From Pogona vitticeps (lineage: Eukaryota > Chordata > Lepidosauria > Squamata > Agamidae), in contig NC_135793.1 in NCBI RefSeq assembly GCF_051106095.1, positions 1,717,501 through 1,781,500 of the forward strand: a stretch of DNA of 64,000 nucleotides, given 5' to 3'. The notes below the pieces were generated by a model. It was not told the DNA's origin, made no database searches, and saw only the letters and a program-made list of their open reading frames with translations. Below are positions 11,631 to 24,401 of this stretch, one piece after another; position 1 is the stretch's first letter, and every line of letters starts with the position of its first letter. The position numbers were made by a program, and so were the translations under genes.

Positions 11631-13427
11631 TCACATTCCCGCCTGCCCCTTGATTGTTTCACCAAACACAGGGCACAAGCTATGTGTCTTTCAGCTGCCA
11701 CCAGTTGATTACATCAACATTAGGTATTATTAATAATAGAGGTCCAGACCATGTGTCATTTTAAAGAGAACCAAATAGAAGTTGTTTATTAATATAGGTG
11801 ATGAAGGTACAATCAATGTCTTTAACTCTTAACCAAACATCCCACTTCATCCACCCTCAACCACCACCCTCTCTCTCTACTTCAAACTCCCAATCTCCTG
11901 CAGAGACCCTTATATCTGGTGACTCTGCCTCTCCAGCACTCTCACCGGTACATGCAAAGAGTTCAATACTGTAGTAACTGTTCTGATTGTGTAATAGTTG
12001 TGGAATATGCTGTACCACCTCCAAGTTAGATGATTTGGTCGCTGATGACTCAGACTAAAGTTGGAAACAGTCACTCTGTGAACATTGGGGTAAAAATAAA
12101 AATACTATTTGAGGACTAGACAGAGATGACAGGAAGGACTGGAGGATGAATGTCCTTGTAACTTCATTACCGAACAACCCGGAAATGGATACTGTGGTCA
12201 ACTCAATATATGAAGAAGACTCACACTGCCTCAGCACGACAGACATAATGATTCACATTAAGCAGCTAAGTCAGACTTCCCATCGACTGAGCATCCCTTT
12301 GAAACACCCTGCATTGTCTTGTGTAGTTAGAGCCCCTTGCCCTCTCTCTGGTCTGCAGGGTCAACCAGGGGTCATACAGAAGAAGGAGGGCTTCCAACTC
12401 AGCACCATTACTGTTCAGTAGCTGAAGACCATGTCTTGGGTACAGCAAGAGGGTTACGGAGAGAAATGGCCCTTCCACACACTGTTGAGTAGAAAGAAAG
12501 CTGCTCTGAAACAGACATTGCACTGACCCAGAAGGCAGCACGATAGACCCAACCAAGGCTTATGTTTTGTAAATACATGTTCTATAGCTGGGTTCTAGAT
12601 CTCATTAGAACTATTTTCTTTCAATAATCCTTTTCTAACTTTAAGTTCACAAGTTAATTTATCATTAATAGCTAGATTCCACATCTCATTATAACATTCT
12701 TCCAACCATTCTTGTGAGCTACTTTTCAAATTTCCTCTGACTCCTAGAAGCGGTTTAGAGCAGGGATGGGTGGAAGGAGAGCCACGACTAAGGCCTCCAG
12801 CTGTTGCTGGACTGCAGCTCAAGATACTCCATTTCCACCATTTATTTATTTATTGGATTTCTGTCCCACCCATCTAGACTCATAGGACTACAAACTGTAC
12901 TGAATACAGCGCTGGGGTCTTTCTGTTAAGAAATGTGGCTCATTACCACCTTTTTCTAAATGTATTTCCATTCCCATTGAGCCCCAAAGGTGTATTGCTG
13001 ATGTACAGAATTACCTCCGTCATCTACACACGGCATCTCACTCTCCACCATGTGCATCTTTCCAAAGACAGAACTTTATCAAGATACCCAGCAGGCCAAA
13101 GCAAAGTAGGCAGGATGCATTGAAACCACTGCGCCACGAGGCTCCTCCAAGGACTTGTGCATCCAACTCTAGACTAGGGAGGATAGTTTAATGTGTCTCA
13201 CACACTACACTCCTTTTGCTTACACACCTTTATTACATGTACATTGCTGCTATGTAGGTTGAGAATATGATCAAAGAACAGAGAAGGCATCTACTACCTA
13301 ATGTTCAAAGTTCCTAAGATATTTGCCATTGCTTCAAGGAGAACATTTGAATGTTCCGGACAGATTCCAGCAACACTCTAGGAACAACATCAGAAGAAGA
13401 GCCAGACAATGATGCCGTCACAGTTAT
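11631..13427. other. Intergenic between ZDHHC15 and UPRT 3' ends
   Basis: No exon is recognised, including the missing last exon of ZDHHC15. A LINE tail fragment lies at 12837-12885. Confidence 0.45.
12837..12885 (-). mobile_element. LINE 3' tail fragment
   Basis: An ATTTATTTATTTATTGG tract is followed by 'tcccacccatctaga'. This resembles the reversed 3' terminus of the L2/CR1-clade LINE at 7.6 kb. Confidence 0.5.
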
Positions 13428-13433
13428 TTTATT
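13428..13433 (-). terminator. UPRT: UPRT polyadenylation signal (AATAAA)
   Basis: TTTATT on the + strand is AATAAA on the - strand, about 340 bases past the UPRT stop. It is the best-placed canonical signal; others farther along cannot be excluded. Confidence 0.55.
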
Positions 13434-13774
13434 TTACAGTTGCAAAGAGCCACTTAAACTGGCTACAAGAGAATAAATAAAAAGAACGATGAGTGCAGTA
13501 ATTTTCAGATACATCATTACAAGTATGTCATCGCCCAATGCGCTTCATTGCTCTCAACTCATTGCCAAAATAAAAACATCGACGTAAGATCCAAGATTTC
13601 ATCTTTTAAATTAAAAAAAAAATTAGCCTAAGTCAACTATGTTCACCTTTGGCAAAAGAAAAAAAGGAGAAAAAAAAAGATGTTAAATACACCCTTTAAT
13701 TCCTCCACTTCAATTTATAAAACATAGAAAACGGTAAAGTAATGTACAGTAACAAAACACACTGGTTATGTAAT

Positions 13775-13881
13775 TCAGTCCGTTCCAAAATACTTCTGTC
13801 CGAAGTGTGTGGGTGCAACAGGATGAACTTCTGTTGTTAAAATTGTGATGTCTGGAAATTCCTGAATTATTGATTTGGCAC
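13775..13881 (-). CDS. UPRT: UPRT coding exon 7 (last)
   Basis: 107 nt. Acceptor TTTAAAG|GT. Encodes AKSIIQEFPDITILTTEVHP then VAPTHFGQKYFGTD and stop TGA at 13777-13775. Confidence 0.97.
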
Positions 13882-16800
13882 CTTTAAAAAAGAAGAAAGC
13901 AAATGAATAGCTAAAGCCTGCATTTTAGTCATCTTTCTTTGCTCCTTCACAGCTGAGTGGCTTTCTGGGAAGTATCTTTTTTCTTATTATTATTTTTGTA
14001 GTGTATATACACAGTACAGGCTTTGTTTAATTATCTAATTTAACTATGCTCCAAAGAATGATCTCTGTAAGCATAAGGCTTTTTCAGATATTCTTTTTCT
14101 TCTTTTTTTATTTCAAAAATTAATGCATTCTCTTTGACTACGCACAGTTAAGTCTTGTGCAGTAATTCTGGCTCCCAACAAGCCCTTTTAATTAATCGTA
14201 AATGAGTCTCTGTACCTCCAAAAAAGAGAATACTCAATCCCACACCCCCGGCCATCATAATGTACCATTTTTTTTAAAAAAGAGCACTTTCTGGACCACC
14301 TTTAATTAGCCAAGCCTGGCAGGCTAGCCTGTGGTGTCATGCACACCAGGGCAAAAGGAGACACTCAAAATTCTCTTGCAACATGAAAAGATTTCTTGAT
14401 GGACAAAATGATATGCAGAAGGTCCCCCAAAAACTGGAAGGTTGAAAAGCTTTTAGGTAACTATAGGATTACACTTCAGACTTAGAAGAGACTCTCTGAA
14501 ATTCACGGAACAAATCACGCTACTCATGGCTCACAGATTTCAAGGCATATGCCCTAAGCCCGACCTAGTTATGCTTAGTGTTTACATCAGGATCTTGTAG
14601 AGTATGAATCAAAGAACTTGAAGAGAAAGTTGAAAGGTTCACAGCCTTTATGAACTGTCATGCAAAAAGTTGCTCTAAGATTACCCACTTCCTCTCAAGT
14701 ATTTGTTTAGTTACTGATCTATATTGAACTATGCTGTCTGTCACCTCTGAGCAAACCACTGACTCAATGGGCAAGCTACAGCCTGACTTAGCCTAACTCC
14801 AAACCCAAACCTACATCATATATTGTCCTAAAGGGAGCCAGGTTGCATTTACCAACAATTCAGTTGCCAAGTGCAGAAAAAAAACACAGCTCCCAGCAAC
14901 CATAAAGGGTCACTATGGAATGAAAAGACATCCCGAAGCCCAAACCATGTACTCACTATGAATCTATGCCATCCAAGCTCAGAATCTGTGATACTGTATC
15001 AGATTATCATATTGAAAAACAGAAATATTCCAGTTTTTTCTCCAGTAATGAAATCTTTGAGAACATGGGAACAGTATGTTCTAATTACACAGACTATTTG
15101 AAATGGTCAATAAGCTCCGGTGACTTGGCAAATAAACCTACAGAAGTCAAGCTCTTTAATCCAATATAGAATAGATGTTAGGCACAAGAAAACACAACTA
15201 TCAATTCCCTTGATTAAACAGAAAGCATATTTTCATAGCAGGATGTTTTCAGGTAACCAGGAATCCGCAAGATCATGACTGCACCACTGGGTCACTATGG
15301 CACATGAAGGAAAACCTTACCACTGAATGTGTGAAAGGGCCCTCCTATGGATATATTTGCACTTCCACCCCATTGTCATTGAAAGGAGGAATATGTGTGT
15401 GCATGTAATTTTTTAGAAGAGCATGCAGGCAAGCAGAGATGCCCTCTCCCCCCCCCCCATCTGGCTGGATCTAAATGATTCGACAGGGTTATATCCCAGC
15501 CCACCTGCAGAACCAAAACTAGACCTGAGGTGAACTGGGGGGGGGGGGGAGGCAACAGAGGAAGAGGAAAGGGTTAGGAACAAATAACACATTTTTGTCT
15601 GTCCCTCTTAATTTGTCCCATTGTTAGACTTACCGTGGGGTGTAGAGAATAGACTCAGCAGGATGATGACGTTTGGTTGAACTCCGTGTTCTATAAGAAC
15701 CTTTACAGCCTCAATCACAGTGTTGCCAGTACCTGATGAGGTGAGGGCAAAGAGGAGAAAAGGGACTTATTCTACTGTCTATCTAGGCAAGGTATGTTAT
15801 GATCAGAATCATGTTAGACAGCAACTATTCTGCCCCTCTGCCTGGATGGTCCACATGGGTGGACTAAGAGTATCTTTAAAAAAAAGTACATTCACTACTG
15901 TTGCTTCTCCAGTGGCTGGTATTACTTGTGTGTTACCAGACCTGTAAAAAGCACCTGTCAGAGTACAAAAATCTTGCTTCAGGAGACGTGGAAGTTCTAG
16001 GTTTAGTCCTCTGCATTTAAACACTTATACATGGATAGTGAAATGAAACTATTAACTGAGTTTTAGGTATCACTATGGAGTCTTCATCAGCTCACAACAC
16101 ATTTTTAGAAAACTTTATTACAATCTGTCTAGCTAAATAGGATCCAAGTTTCTGTTAAGTGCCCAGCTACCACCTCTTCTGCTAAAACTCAAGTAGACAA
16201 AAGCTTTTTCTGCAGCTCCCCTCCAGCAATTACAATGTACTGGTTTTAGGTGGTTAAAAAGGTGGTTGGCAGTTGATTCAAATGACATTTATTTTACATC
16301 ATTAAGCACATCTCCCCAGAACAGGTGCAATGCAATCTCTGCCAGATGCAGTTCAACTAATGTACATTCTGGCAGAGCTTGAAAAAAAACTGCATTATAT
16401 GTGGCTCAAGGCAAGCCTAAGCTTTGCTTCAAGCCAGTGATGGATCTGCCTTCCAACAGTGCACTCTGGAGCCAAAGTGCTTAGGGATGGGTTTAAAAAA
16501 TACATACTCGTAAGCCACTCACTCAGTATTGGGTACATGAGAAGCACTTTCCTCCTGTAGATATCCGGTGGAAACTTTGCATAGTACACTTTGGCTCTCT
16601 GCGTCTCTTCATCGCTCTGTATCAGGATCTTCCCTATTCGGATGGACCTGCAGCAGTCACGCAAGCCCTGTTCCATTGCCTCTCCTTTGTTTGGGGAGGG
16701 AAACAGGAAAAGAGTTCAAAATCAAGAAAGGGCCAGCTTGTTTCAAGCACATACAACAAAGGATTTGCGCTTCTTTTTACAAGTAGACAGACAAACAATG

Positions 16801-19800
16801 AACCCCTTTACCATGCAGATTAGCACCAAGGAGGTTGCATCAAAAGGGCACATGGAAGCAATCTTTAGCCAAGACAATGATCCTTATGAGATCCTTTTTC
16901 CCTTGCAGCTCCCTACATTATTTTCCATAATGTAAAGACGTAACTTATATTTAACTAAACATTTGTTCTCTGGATCCTTCTACTATTGGAAACAATAACT
17001 TATTCATCTGATAATGAAAGAACAATGAAAAGCAGGCACAAGCCGCTTTAACCACCTACCGCTCCTCATGATGCTGACTCCACAGTTTCCTTTTTCAAAC
17101 TTCACCCCTTCATACTTGTACCCTGCGAGAAAAGCCACAGAGAAGCTGTGAAAAAGTAATAGTCCTTTTCTACCAATTTGTTTTATTCGATATATGTAGA
17201 TCTGATTTGTCAGAGCTAGCAAAGAAGCTTAGCACCAAATAAAGGCATTGGAAACAAGCAAGTATACAAAAAAAGCTTTATCAGATTAAGAGAAATGAAG
17301 TCAAGTTTGAGATTAACAAGACTCCAACAGACACTGGCCACCAGTTGAAACAAATATGTTGTTAAGACTTCCTTCACAGGCCGTAGCAAATGGCACAAAG
17401 TGGAGAGGGACGGTCATGGAGAAGCGGCCTGTCCCATGTCCTTGCCATTCCAGTTGTTCTAACAGAAGAGTACCAGCTGATGACTTAAGAAAGCAGGCAG
17501 GGCAGGACAAGGTGACCCTTTTAGATAACCTGACTGCAGGCCAATTAACATTTTAAAGCAGAGGTGAGCAAAACACTAGGTGCACCTCCCTGCTTGGCTG
17601 TTGGCTGCCAACTTAAGGACACATTTCCAGCAAGCTATGAATCCATTTTAGCACACACCTCTTCACCATCTAGGCCACCCTGATATACCCTATTACCTGT
17701 TGGAGTGGTTACTGTGCATTCTGTGTATGGCAGCTGGTTCAATCCCTCTTCAACCACAAGCCTGATCTGTAAGAGAAAAAGAGTTTATATCAGTGGACGG
17801 GGGAAGGAGAGAAGATGCCATCCCAGAAAAAAATCCTAGCTTCTATCAAAGGCTAACAGAAATGTGACCACAATCTTTCTTTTCATATCTTCAGTATACA
17901 CACAGTGTAACTTTTCCCTCCCCTCTGGACTGTTCAAAAATATGCCAAGTGGACTTTATTCTATCATCTGCACACCTATAAATCATTCAGTGTGCCATTA
18001 AACTCATGCTACTAAGACAAAACTATACTAAAGCTAACTAAGTTCACCTGTACAGCATACCGTAGGAGAGATGAATGCTGGCAACAATTGGTAAGACGTG
18101 AGGGTAAGGGAGGAACCACTCTTGGTAACCAAACCCTTTCTCTGTTCCTGCAAAGGGCTCCTTGTTTAGCCTTCCTTTCTATAGATTCTTTTCCAGCTAT
18201 ACAGTATCAAGTGCAGTATAATCCTGCCTTTTCTTTACCAGCTACGCATATACATATGCTGTGGAGGAGCTGTTTCAGACACATCGAACAGCTTGTACGC
18301 TCAGCTTTTTTCCCCTTCAAATAACAACACACTCTGCCAGAATTTCAAGAGACATTTACCCCACAGCATGCAGAGCTGCCATTCAAAGGCAACACTCAAA
18401 GAAGCCTGGCTTTTTAATTTTATGCGTCTTGACTCCGGGGTTCAATTTCCACCTCTCTTTCTTTGATGGGAGTGACTGAGCTGCTACAATTTCTTGGCTC
18501 CACAAAATCATAAAAAATTGGATTCACAAAACATTCCCACTGGTTTGAATCCAATTACTCCTCCTGACTACAGCAGACTCACAGAATCAATGGCTAAACA
18601 GTAAATCAGCACTTATGTAAGTGCCAGGAATTCAGTGGTTCTACGCAGGCTAAGACTAGTGCTCAAATTTCGGGCATTTTGTGTATCAGAATAATTAGAG
18701 GAGAAAAAAGAGTGAACACCCATCTCAAGATAGTGAAGCTACTAAGCATCAAGTCAGCAGAAGCTGTCCTGGATACAGCACCTTCTTGGTCAAATTCCAT
18801 GTTTTCTAGCAGTACAGCCAGCCTCCAAATCTAGCTTTCTGCCTCAGCTATGAACATGTCAGTCTTCTATTTAGCATAAAACCTGAAGGCTCTGATATGG
18901 CAGAAACGAAGGACAATATACCAAGCATGGTGGATAAAAATCAATGATTTGTTAAAAATCAAATCCATCTTGAAACTGGGTTTAATTTGGGTGCTTCCAT
19001 GAAAAATACTCCTTGTCCAAATCTCTATAGCATATTCTATGTGACCAAGAGGCAGACCATAAATCACTCATTTCTTATCAGCTTGAAGTACAGTATAGTG
19101 AAATAAGAGTCAAATCCCAACAATATCTGGTAGTGAGGACCATTGATTTCAAAGTTAATATGTACAGGGTTATGTAAGAATACTGATATCAAGACTAATA
19201 ATAACAGATCTCCAATTAAGATGCAAGTAGTTATTTGCAAAAATAAAACTGAATTCCTGCATAATTAATGAGAGACAAAGCGCAGAAAAGGATTTGCTCA
19301 CCAAGCGATCAGCAGAAAATACAAAGTCACCTCTACTGGCTGTCCTGGAAAAAAAAAAGAAGAGTGAAATATAACTTTTAGTAAGACGATTCCATTTAGG
19401 CTTTAACCACCATTGTTAAGTATCCCAGAACACACGGTCACACCAAAGAGAGAGTACTAGTCAAACAGGCGTGCATTTTATGAGGGAATGGGAAGTCCTG
19501 ACTTCAGATTAACCTCTTAAAAACGACACCACCACGGCCTTTGAATAAGAGTCATTCAAGCAGAAGGCCACATATTTCCAAAGGAAAATTGCATCAAGGG
19601 ATCACAGGCAAGACAAGAGAGAGGTGCTGCTGGTCTGTCACAAGGCAGATCATGAGAGAGGGATCCAGCATGTTCTGGATGGGGTTAGGCTGCAGCTTGA
19701 GAGTGCTCCTGACATGGAGTCTGGATGCACGAGTCTCAGCAACAGCAGGAAGGCTTTTGCACAATTAAAGCTGGTGTGTGCCAGCTGCGCCCATTCCTTG

Positions 19801-22800
19801 AACGTTTGATCTGGCTACAGTGACACATGCCTTAGTTACCATACATTTCATCCGGATTACTGCACACACTGCTCTACCTGGTTCAAAACACTGCAGGCAG
19901 ACTGATGACTGGCCCTGGTTACAAGAAAAGGTCATTCCCTTTTTACAAGTGGCTTCACCGGCTGCCAGTCTTTTCCTGCTCAATCCAAAGCTTTGATTAT
20001 CGCCTATAAACCTTGATGCAGTTTGAGTCGAGGCTAATTGAAGGATTGTATCAGCCCATATGTGCCTACCTACCTGGTTTTTAAGGTCTTCTGGGGAGGC
20101 CCCTCTCTCGGTTCCCTCACCTTCCCAAGCTCACCTGGTAGGGACTTTCTACTCAGTGGCTGCTCCCGGGTGGGCCCCCCTCCCTCTTGGTCTTCCGTCA
20201 TCAGACAAAGACCTTCCTCTTCAGGCAGGCTTTTAAGCAATATGTGGAGGTCTAGAAACCCCCTATTGCTGTCTCCGTCCCCCGGTGCCTCAGGGAGATG
20301 TTTCATTCGAGAACAGAACTGTCCTTTTGAAACACAACTCTCCTTTAAAATAAGCTGTGTACACCAGCATGCCTTGCTTTAAAACAAAAAATGTATCTGT
20401 CTTAATTTCTTTTTACCTCTGCCACGTCACTGAATTTGGCTGCAACCTTTGCAAAAACAGGTGTGTGTGTGCATGTTGCCATCTCCTGAGAGATGAGGTG
20501 AATAGAGCAAGCCAGTGAGAGTCATAACTCTTGCAAATGTACTTTGATGCAAAGACAAACTTCTTTCATCAAGCACTTTGTATTTTCAGTGCCTGTTTAA
20601 CATTCTTCACTGACCATACTTATGACACTGATCCACTACATTATTCTGAATTTTAAATTCTGCATATCTAAAGACATACAGTATCTAAAAATACTAATGT
20701 TTTCAGTATTAATACAGAAACTGTATTAAGACCATGAGAACAAGATTTTGCAATGGAAATACTGACACCATCCAGGACACAGCAGCACCACTGGGTGTGG
20801 ATATAATAAATACATGACGTCAAAGAAAGCAAGGAACAGGTTTTCTTGCCCTGCGGCAAACAACTAATCACAGTTCTGTAACTGTAAGGTCTATAAACCA
20901 TTGAAAGTCACAGAGCACACAGTGCTATTCATCCTTAAATAGGTCACTAAACTGTTGTCATATGACAAATAAAGACATTTGGGATGCTGAGTCTCCCATA
21001 TGCTATTTCTCCCAAGACACAGATGAGATCAAACACGCCCTCACCATGCTGCTCATTGTCAGAAACATTACATTTCTTCCATTAAAGGAACAGTGTCTAT
21101 TTCTACTGCATTATTTTACTCAAGTCAGAAAATGCTTCTGTTCTCTTTTTTTGCTCAGTGCAGAGGGTTGCAATTTGTCAGGATGAAAATGAGTCAGGAA
21201 AGAAGTTCACTCTGGGCCCCCTTCTTAGAACTCTCTCCAGGGAGATTCACAGATGTGAACCACTTCCTTGTAGTTCAGAAAGTATGTCAAGTTTTATTTC
21301 AAAACGCCTATTCATGCACTCTGTTCCTATTTAATAGATGGGCACGCTAAGCAAATATGATGCATTTATCATTCAACCCTGTTTTTGAAGAAAAAATATA
21401 TATCAGCTAATAAGCAAAATATTTACTTTGAGAAGTACGGTAAACTGTCATTTGGCAAATGGGTTGGTGAATAAAACAACAAGAAAGGCCAGAATATACC
21501 CTGGACAGACAGACATCACTGTCTGAGAGTTAACTGTCACAACGACAGTCATTTAGTTTGTGGCACGCTGTATTTGTAAACAGGATGCTTACCCTTTCCA
21601 TGCTAAGTATAGCTGTAACGATACCGTTGGTTCAGTGCAGGTTATGGAAAATTTTGTTCTCTTTGTACAAACCTACCATTCTCCTGCTCTGAGCACGCTC
21701 CATCCAAACCAATTTTGCAAGCTAAGCAGGCTCTCACTTGCTAAGACCTTGGAGAGGACACCACAGGATACCAGGAATGTCCTGGGAGAGCTAGGAAAGA
21801 ATCCCTTCAGTCAGAATGGACTCCACTGGGCTCAACAGGCCAAGGATCTGACTCTGCATAAGGCAACCTCCCCAGTTGGATCAGGACTTATCAAAAAGTA
21901 CCAGTGTACTAAACATCTGGTTAGAAGACCCTGAGATTTTAGAATATTCAGATGCGTAAAAAAGCAAACCTGAAAAAAAACGGTCCACTCCTTCTCCTGA
22001 CCTCATAGTCGTTTCATGTCATCTTAGAGGTGGGCTAAATAGCCATGGTATATTTACACCATAGTGTTTTTCTTCTCCCCGGGAGGGGGTGGGGAGGAAG
22101 AAGACCTCACAAAAACTTGCTTCTAATACTGACCAGCTTTAAACAACCAGAGGAAGCGGGATAACCTGTCACCAAGCCATCTTTGCATGACAGAACCAGA
22201 CTGGAAGTAAGCCAAGAACAGTGAGACAGCGCACACACACACACACAGATGGGAGAGCCAGCTCCCCTTCAACCGAAGTGAGTGAAAACCATCACCCCAG
22301 CTCTAGCAGGCCATTCTGCCCTCCCTCCTCAAGAGCCAAGACGAAATGCCCGAATACTTCGGAAGAGCACCCCCCACCCACCCAGGCCCTTTTCTGTGCC
22401 GAAAGGCATCACCTGGCAAGACAGAGATTTTGTTCCCTGGAATGCCTGAGCTCCAGGAAATTAGGAAAGCCACCTCAGCATCACTTAATAGCTCACATGT
22501 ACGCACTGCACATGCAGTGCACATTACACAATGAAGCCCTCTTTTTCCAGCTCAAAGAGCTGAATTCCAGTTCCGGGAACCCTGCAGGAATGGAAATTTA
22601 AATAGGTCATAAGCAGGATGAGCTGTACAACATCCCAAAAGCCCATCTTGCAGTTTCACTGTGTCTTTTTTTTTCTTGTTTGATTTTCGTTTGCATTTTT
22701 AAGTTCTGTCTGAGAAGGCAGCCTATGGACCTCTCTGGACCTGCTGAAATGCCCCCCCCCCCGCACATGAAGCCTCTCAGTTATCCTGACCATAAATCAG

Positions 22801-23838
22801 GAGCAGGGCCGTCCCTGGCAGACGATCATGCCAACTTTCCTTCCTTCTGCCTTCACGCTTAGCCTTGGGATGGAGCCAGGGGTCCCCAGACCCGTTCCAC
22901 AGACCCAAATAAAATAAAGTAAATAAATATGAGGATCAAAAGGAGGGTCTGGGTTCAAATCCCCACCCAGATACAAACCTCCCCCAGGGGGCCTTGGGCC
23001 TCTCCTTCGTCCTCACCTGCCCTACCTCACAAGGCTGTTGTGGGGCGGGAGGGCGTGGAGGAAAGTCCCGATCCTGAACCCAAGAGGGATCCCGGTGGGC
23101 CCGATCCTGCTGCAATTGGAGACAAAAGGGCCACGTGGGTGGGGGTGGGGGAGAATCCCTGAGGGCCAAGACAAAGGGAGCCGCCGCCGCCCCTCTCTTC
23201 CCAGGGCGCCTGAGGCTCCGCAGCCTCCCCGGAGAGGGGGGGCGATCGGCCCATGCTCAGAGGCTACATTCTGGGCGAGGAGGGACAAGCCCCCAGGCGG
23301 GGCCCCCGACTTACTTGTCCCGGATGATGGTCTGCAGCTCCCGGATCTGGTCGTTCATGGGCAGGAGCTTGAGCTGCGGCGTCGGCGCTTCGAGGGAGCC
23401 GGCGGGGGAGCCCTGGGCAGGCCGGGCCGCCGCCGCCCCCTCGAGGGCCCCGTTGCTGCACCGCGTCCCCGAGGAGGAGGAAGAGCAGCCCCCGCCGCCG
23501 TGGCCGTCCCCGCAGTAGCAGCCACAGGCGCCTCCGACGACGCTGCTGCTGTCCGGGCTGGGGCTGTCGTCGCCCTCGGGGCCCGCGTCGGCGAAGCGCA
23601 ACAGCCGGGAAGCAGCAGCAGCAGCAGGAGGAGGAGGCGGAGGAGAAGCAGCGCCGCCGCCGCCTCCGCCGCCCGCCGTCTCCCGGTCCCCCTCGCCGAT
23701 CCCCCCCGGCGGAGGCTGACGGGAGGCGCCGTTCGCCGAGGAAGAGGAGGCGCCTCCTCCGCCGCCGGAGCCGCCTCCTCCGCCGCCGCTGCCCACCCGC
23801 TGGTCGTGGCAAGGCATCCTCCGCCGCCGCCTCTCCAT
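13775..23838 (-). CDS. UPRT: UPRT, uracil phosphoribosyltransferase homolog (7 coding exons)
   Basis: Type I phosphoribosyltransferase fold. In microbes the enzyme makes UMP from uracil and PRPP; the vertebrate homolog is reported to lack normal uracil activity. Coding exons run 23838-23315, 19344-19302, 17766-17697, 17122-17060, 16684-16523, 15732-15634 and 13881-13775. All phases fit, giving 355 residues from MERRRRRM or 348 from the second Met at 23817, whose MPCHDQ matches human MPCHNQ and has A at -3. Residues about 15-150 are low-complexity Gly, Ser, Ala and Pro. The conserved core starts at LKLLPMNDQIRELQTIIRDK. It contains GVSIMRSGEAMEQGLRDCCR, the ribose-phosphate-loop region PILSTGNTVIEAV (about 285-297, without the acidic residue of bacterial DPMLATG loops) and the C-terminus THFGQKYFGTD. 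It shares a CpG island with ABCB7. Confidence 0.97.
15634..15732 (-). CDS. UPRT: UPRT coding exon 6
   Basis: 99 nt. Acceptor CATCAG|GT, donor CACG|GTAAGT. Encodes TGNTVIEAVKVLIEHGVQPN and VIILLSLFSTPH, including the Gly of the phosphate-binding loop. Confidence 0.97.
16523..16684 (-). CDS. UPRT: UPRT coding exon 5
   Basis: 162 nt. Acceptor ACAAAG|GA, donor CTGA|GTGAGT. Encodes EAMEQGLRDCCRSIRIGKIL to RRKVLLMYPIL, the most conserved part of the core. Confidence 0.97.
17060..17122 (-). CDS. UPRT: UPRT coding exon 4
   Basis: 63 nt. Acceptor CTCGCAG|GG, donor AGCG|GTAGGT. Encodes YKYEGVKFEKGNCGVSIMRS. Confidence 0.97.
17697..17766 (-). CDS. UPRT: UPRT coding exon 3
   Basis: 70 nt. Acceptor CTTACAG|AT, donor ACAG|GTAATA. 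Encodes IRLVVEEGLNQLPYTECTV and TTPT. Confidence 0.97.
18926..18972. mobile_element. Short palindromic MITE (GGTGGATAAAAATCAAT family)
   Basis: 47 bases whose ends are inverted: catggtggataaaaatcaa on the left and aaaaatcaaatccatcttg on the right. It is a deleted relative of the hAT-like element at 33374-33506. It lies in UPRT intron 2. Confidence 0.6.
19302..19344 (-). CDS. UPRT: UPRT coding exon 2
   Basis: 43 nt, a micro-exon-sized segment. Acceptor TTCCAG|GA, donor CTTG|GTGAGC. Encodes the end of Lys and TASRGDFVFSADRL. Confidence 0.95.
19640..20262 (+). mobile_element. CR1/L2-clade LINE fossil, ORF2 C-terminal region
   Basis: A degraded + strand copy in UPRT intron 1. Recognisable fragments include a 'DYCTHCSTWFKTLQAD'-like stretch for the DYCNALY...LQ segment, a decayed LHWLPV-type segment near 19960, and a final 'cttcaggcaggcttttaagc' block matching the FRxxFKT end. 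It carries several stops and frame changes and is much older than the LINE at 7.6 kb. The left boundary is approximate. Confidence 0.6.
21688..21785 (+). mobile_element. 5S-rRNA-like SINE fragment
   Basis: Contains gcaagctaagcaggctctca, resembling 5S box C (AAGCTAAGCAGGG), then a ttgctaagaccttggagagg segment, resembling TTAGTACTTGGATGGGAGAC, and 'ggataccagga', in 5S order. Strongly diverged and retroposed, not a functional 5S gene. A similar fragment is at 54.9 kb. Confidence 0.5.
22931..23046 (+). mobile_element. Sauria-type tRNA-derived SINE fragment
   Basis: Contains a box B (gggttcaaatcccc) and then 'cacctgccctacctcacaag' and 'gctgttgtggggc', the internal body typical of squamate Sauria SINEs. 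It lies at the left edge of the CpG island. Confidence 0.65.
23315..23838 (-). CDS. UPRT: UPRT coding exon 1
   Basis: 524 nt, very GC-rich. Begins MERRRRRMPCHDQRVGSGG, then long Gly, Ser, Pro and Ala runs, and ends in the conserved LKLLPMNDQIRELQTIIRD before donor AA|GTAAGT. The frame is open upstream to 24087, so the start is a choice: 23838, or 23817 (A at -3, matching human MPCH). Opposite-strand frames here are shadows of the biased composition. Confidence 0.9.
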
Positions 23839-24401
23839 CCGCCGCCGCCGCCGCCTCTGAGGGCAGGCAGGCAGGCCGGCCAGGCGCCCTCCGGGCCACG
23901 CGCTCGCCCGGCGCTCCGGTTCTCCCCTCAGCCCACGCCGCCCGCCCATTGGGCGCCGCGCCTGCCACTCCACGCCCACGGACGGCGCCCAGAGGCTCGG
24001 CCAAGGGTCCGCCCCGCCCTTCCGACGCCTTGGCGCTCCGCCTCCCTCCTGGCTGCCCGCGCGCACGCGCCCTTCGGCTTTCCCCATCCCTCCTCCCCCC
24101 TCCTCCGCGTTGGCGCCTTTTTTTACCTCACGGCGTTAAACGCTGTTCGTGTCTGAGACTCCCTTTCCCTCTCCTGGCACGCGGTCAGGGCTTCTCCCGT
24201 TCTCTCTCCTCCTCATCACGAAGCCGCCGCTCCCCCCCTCCCTTCCAGGCGTGCGATGAATTACATTTTCCTCTTTGTTTTAATGACAGGGCCCGAGGAG
24301 GGGGGGGAGGGGCCTTCCGCCCAAGCTCACCCTCGAACACCTCCCGGGAGGCGGGAAGGCGCCGGGGTGGCCCTCGCCCGAACGGCTTTCTCCCAGCCCG
24401 G

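Noticed and set aside
21688-21785. Possible 5S rRNA gene
   Set aside because: Too diverged and truncated, with missing box A and no terminator; better explained as a 5S-like SINE remnant.
23038-24156. A 372-codon + strand open frame over UPRT exon 1
   Set aside because: It is the opposite strand of a GC-rich, low-complexity coding exon. Its product is Arg/Pro/Ala runs, while the - strand carries the conserved UPRT sequence and splice donor.
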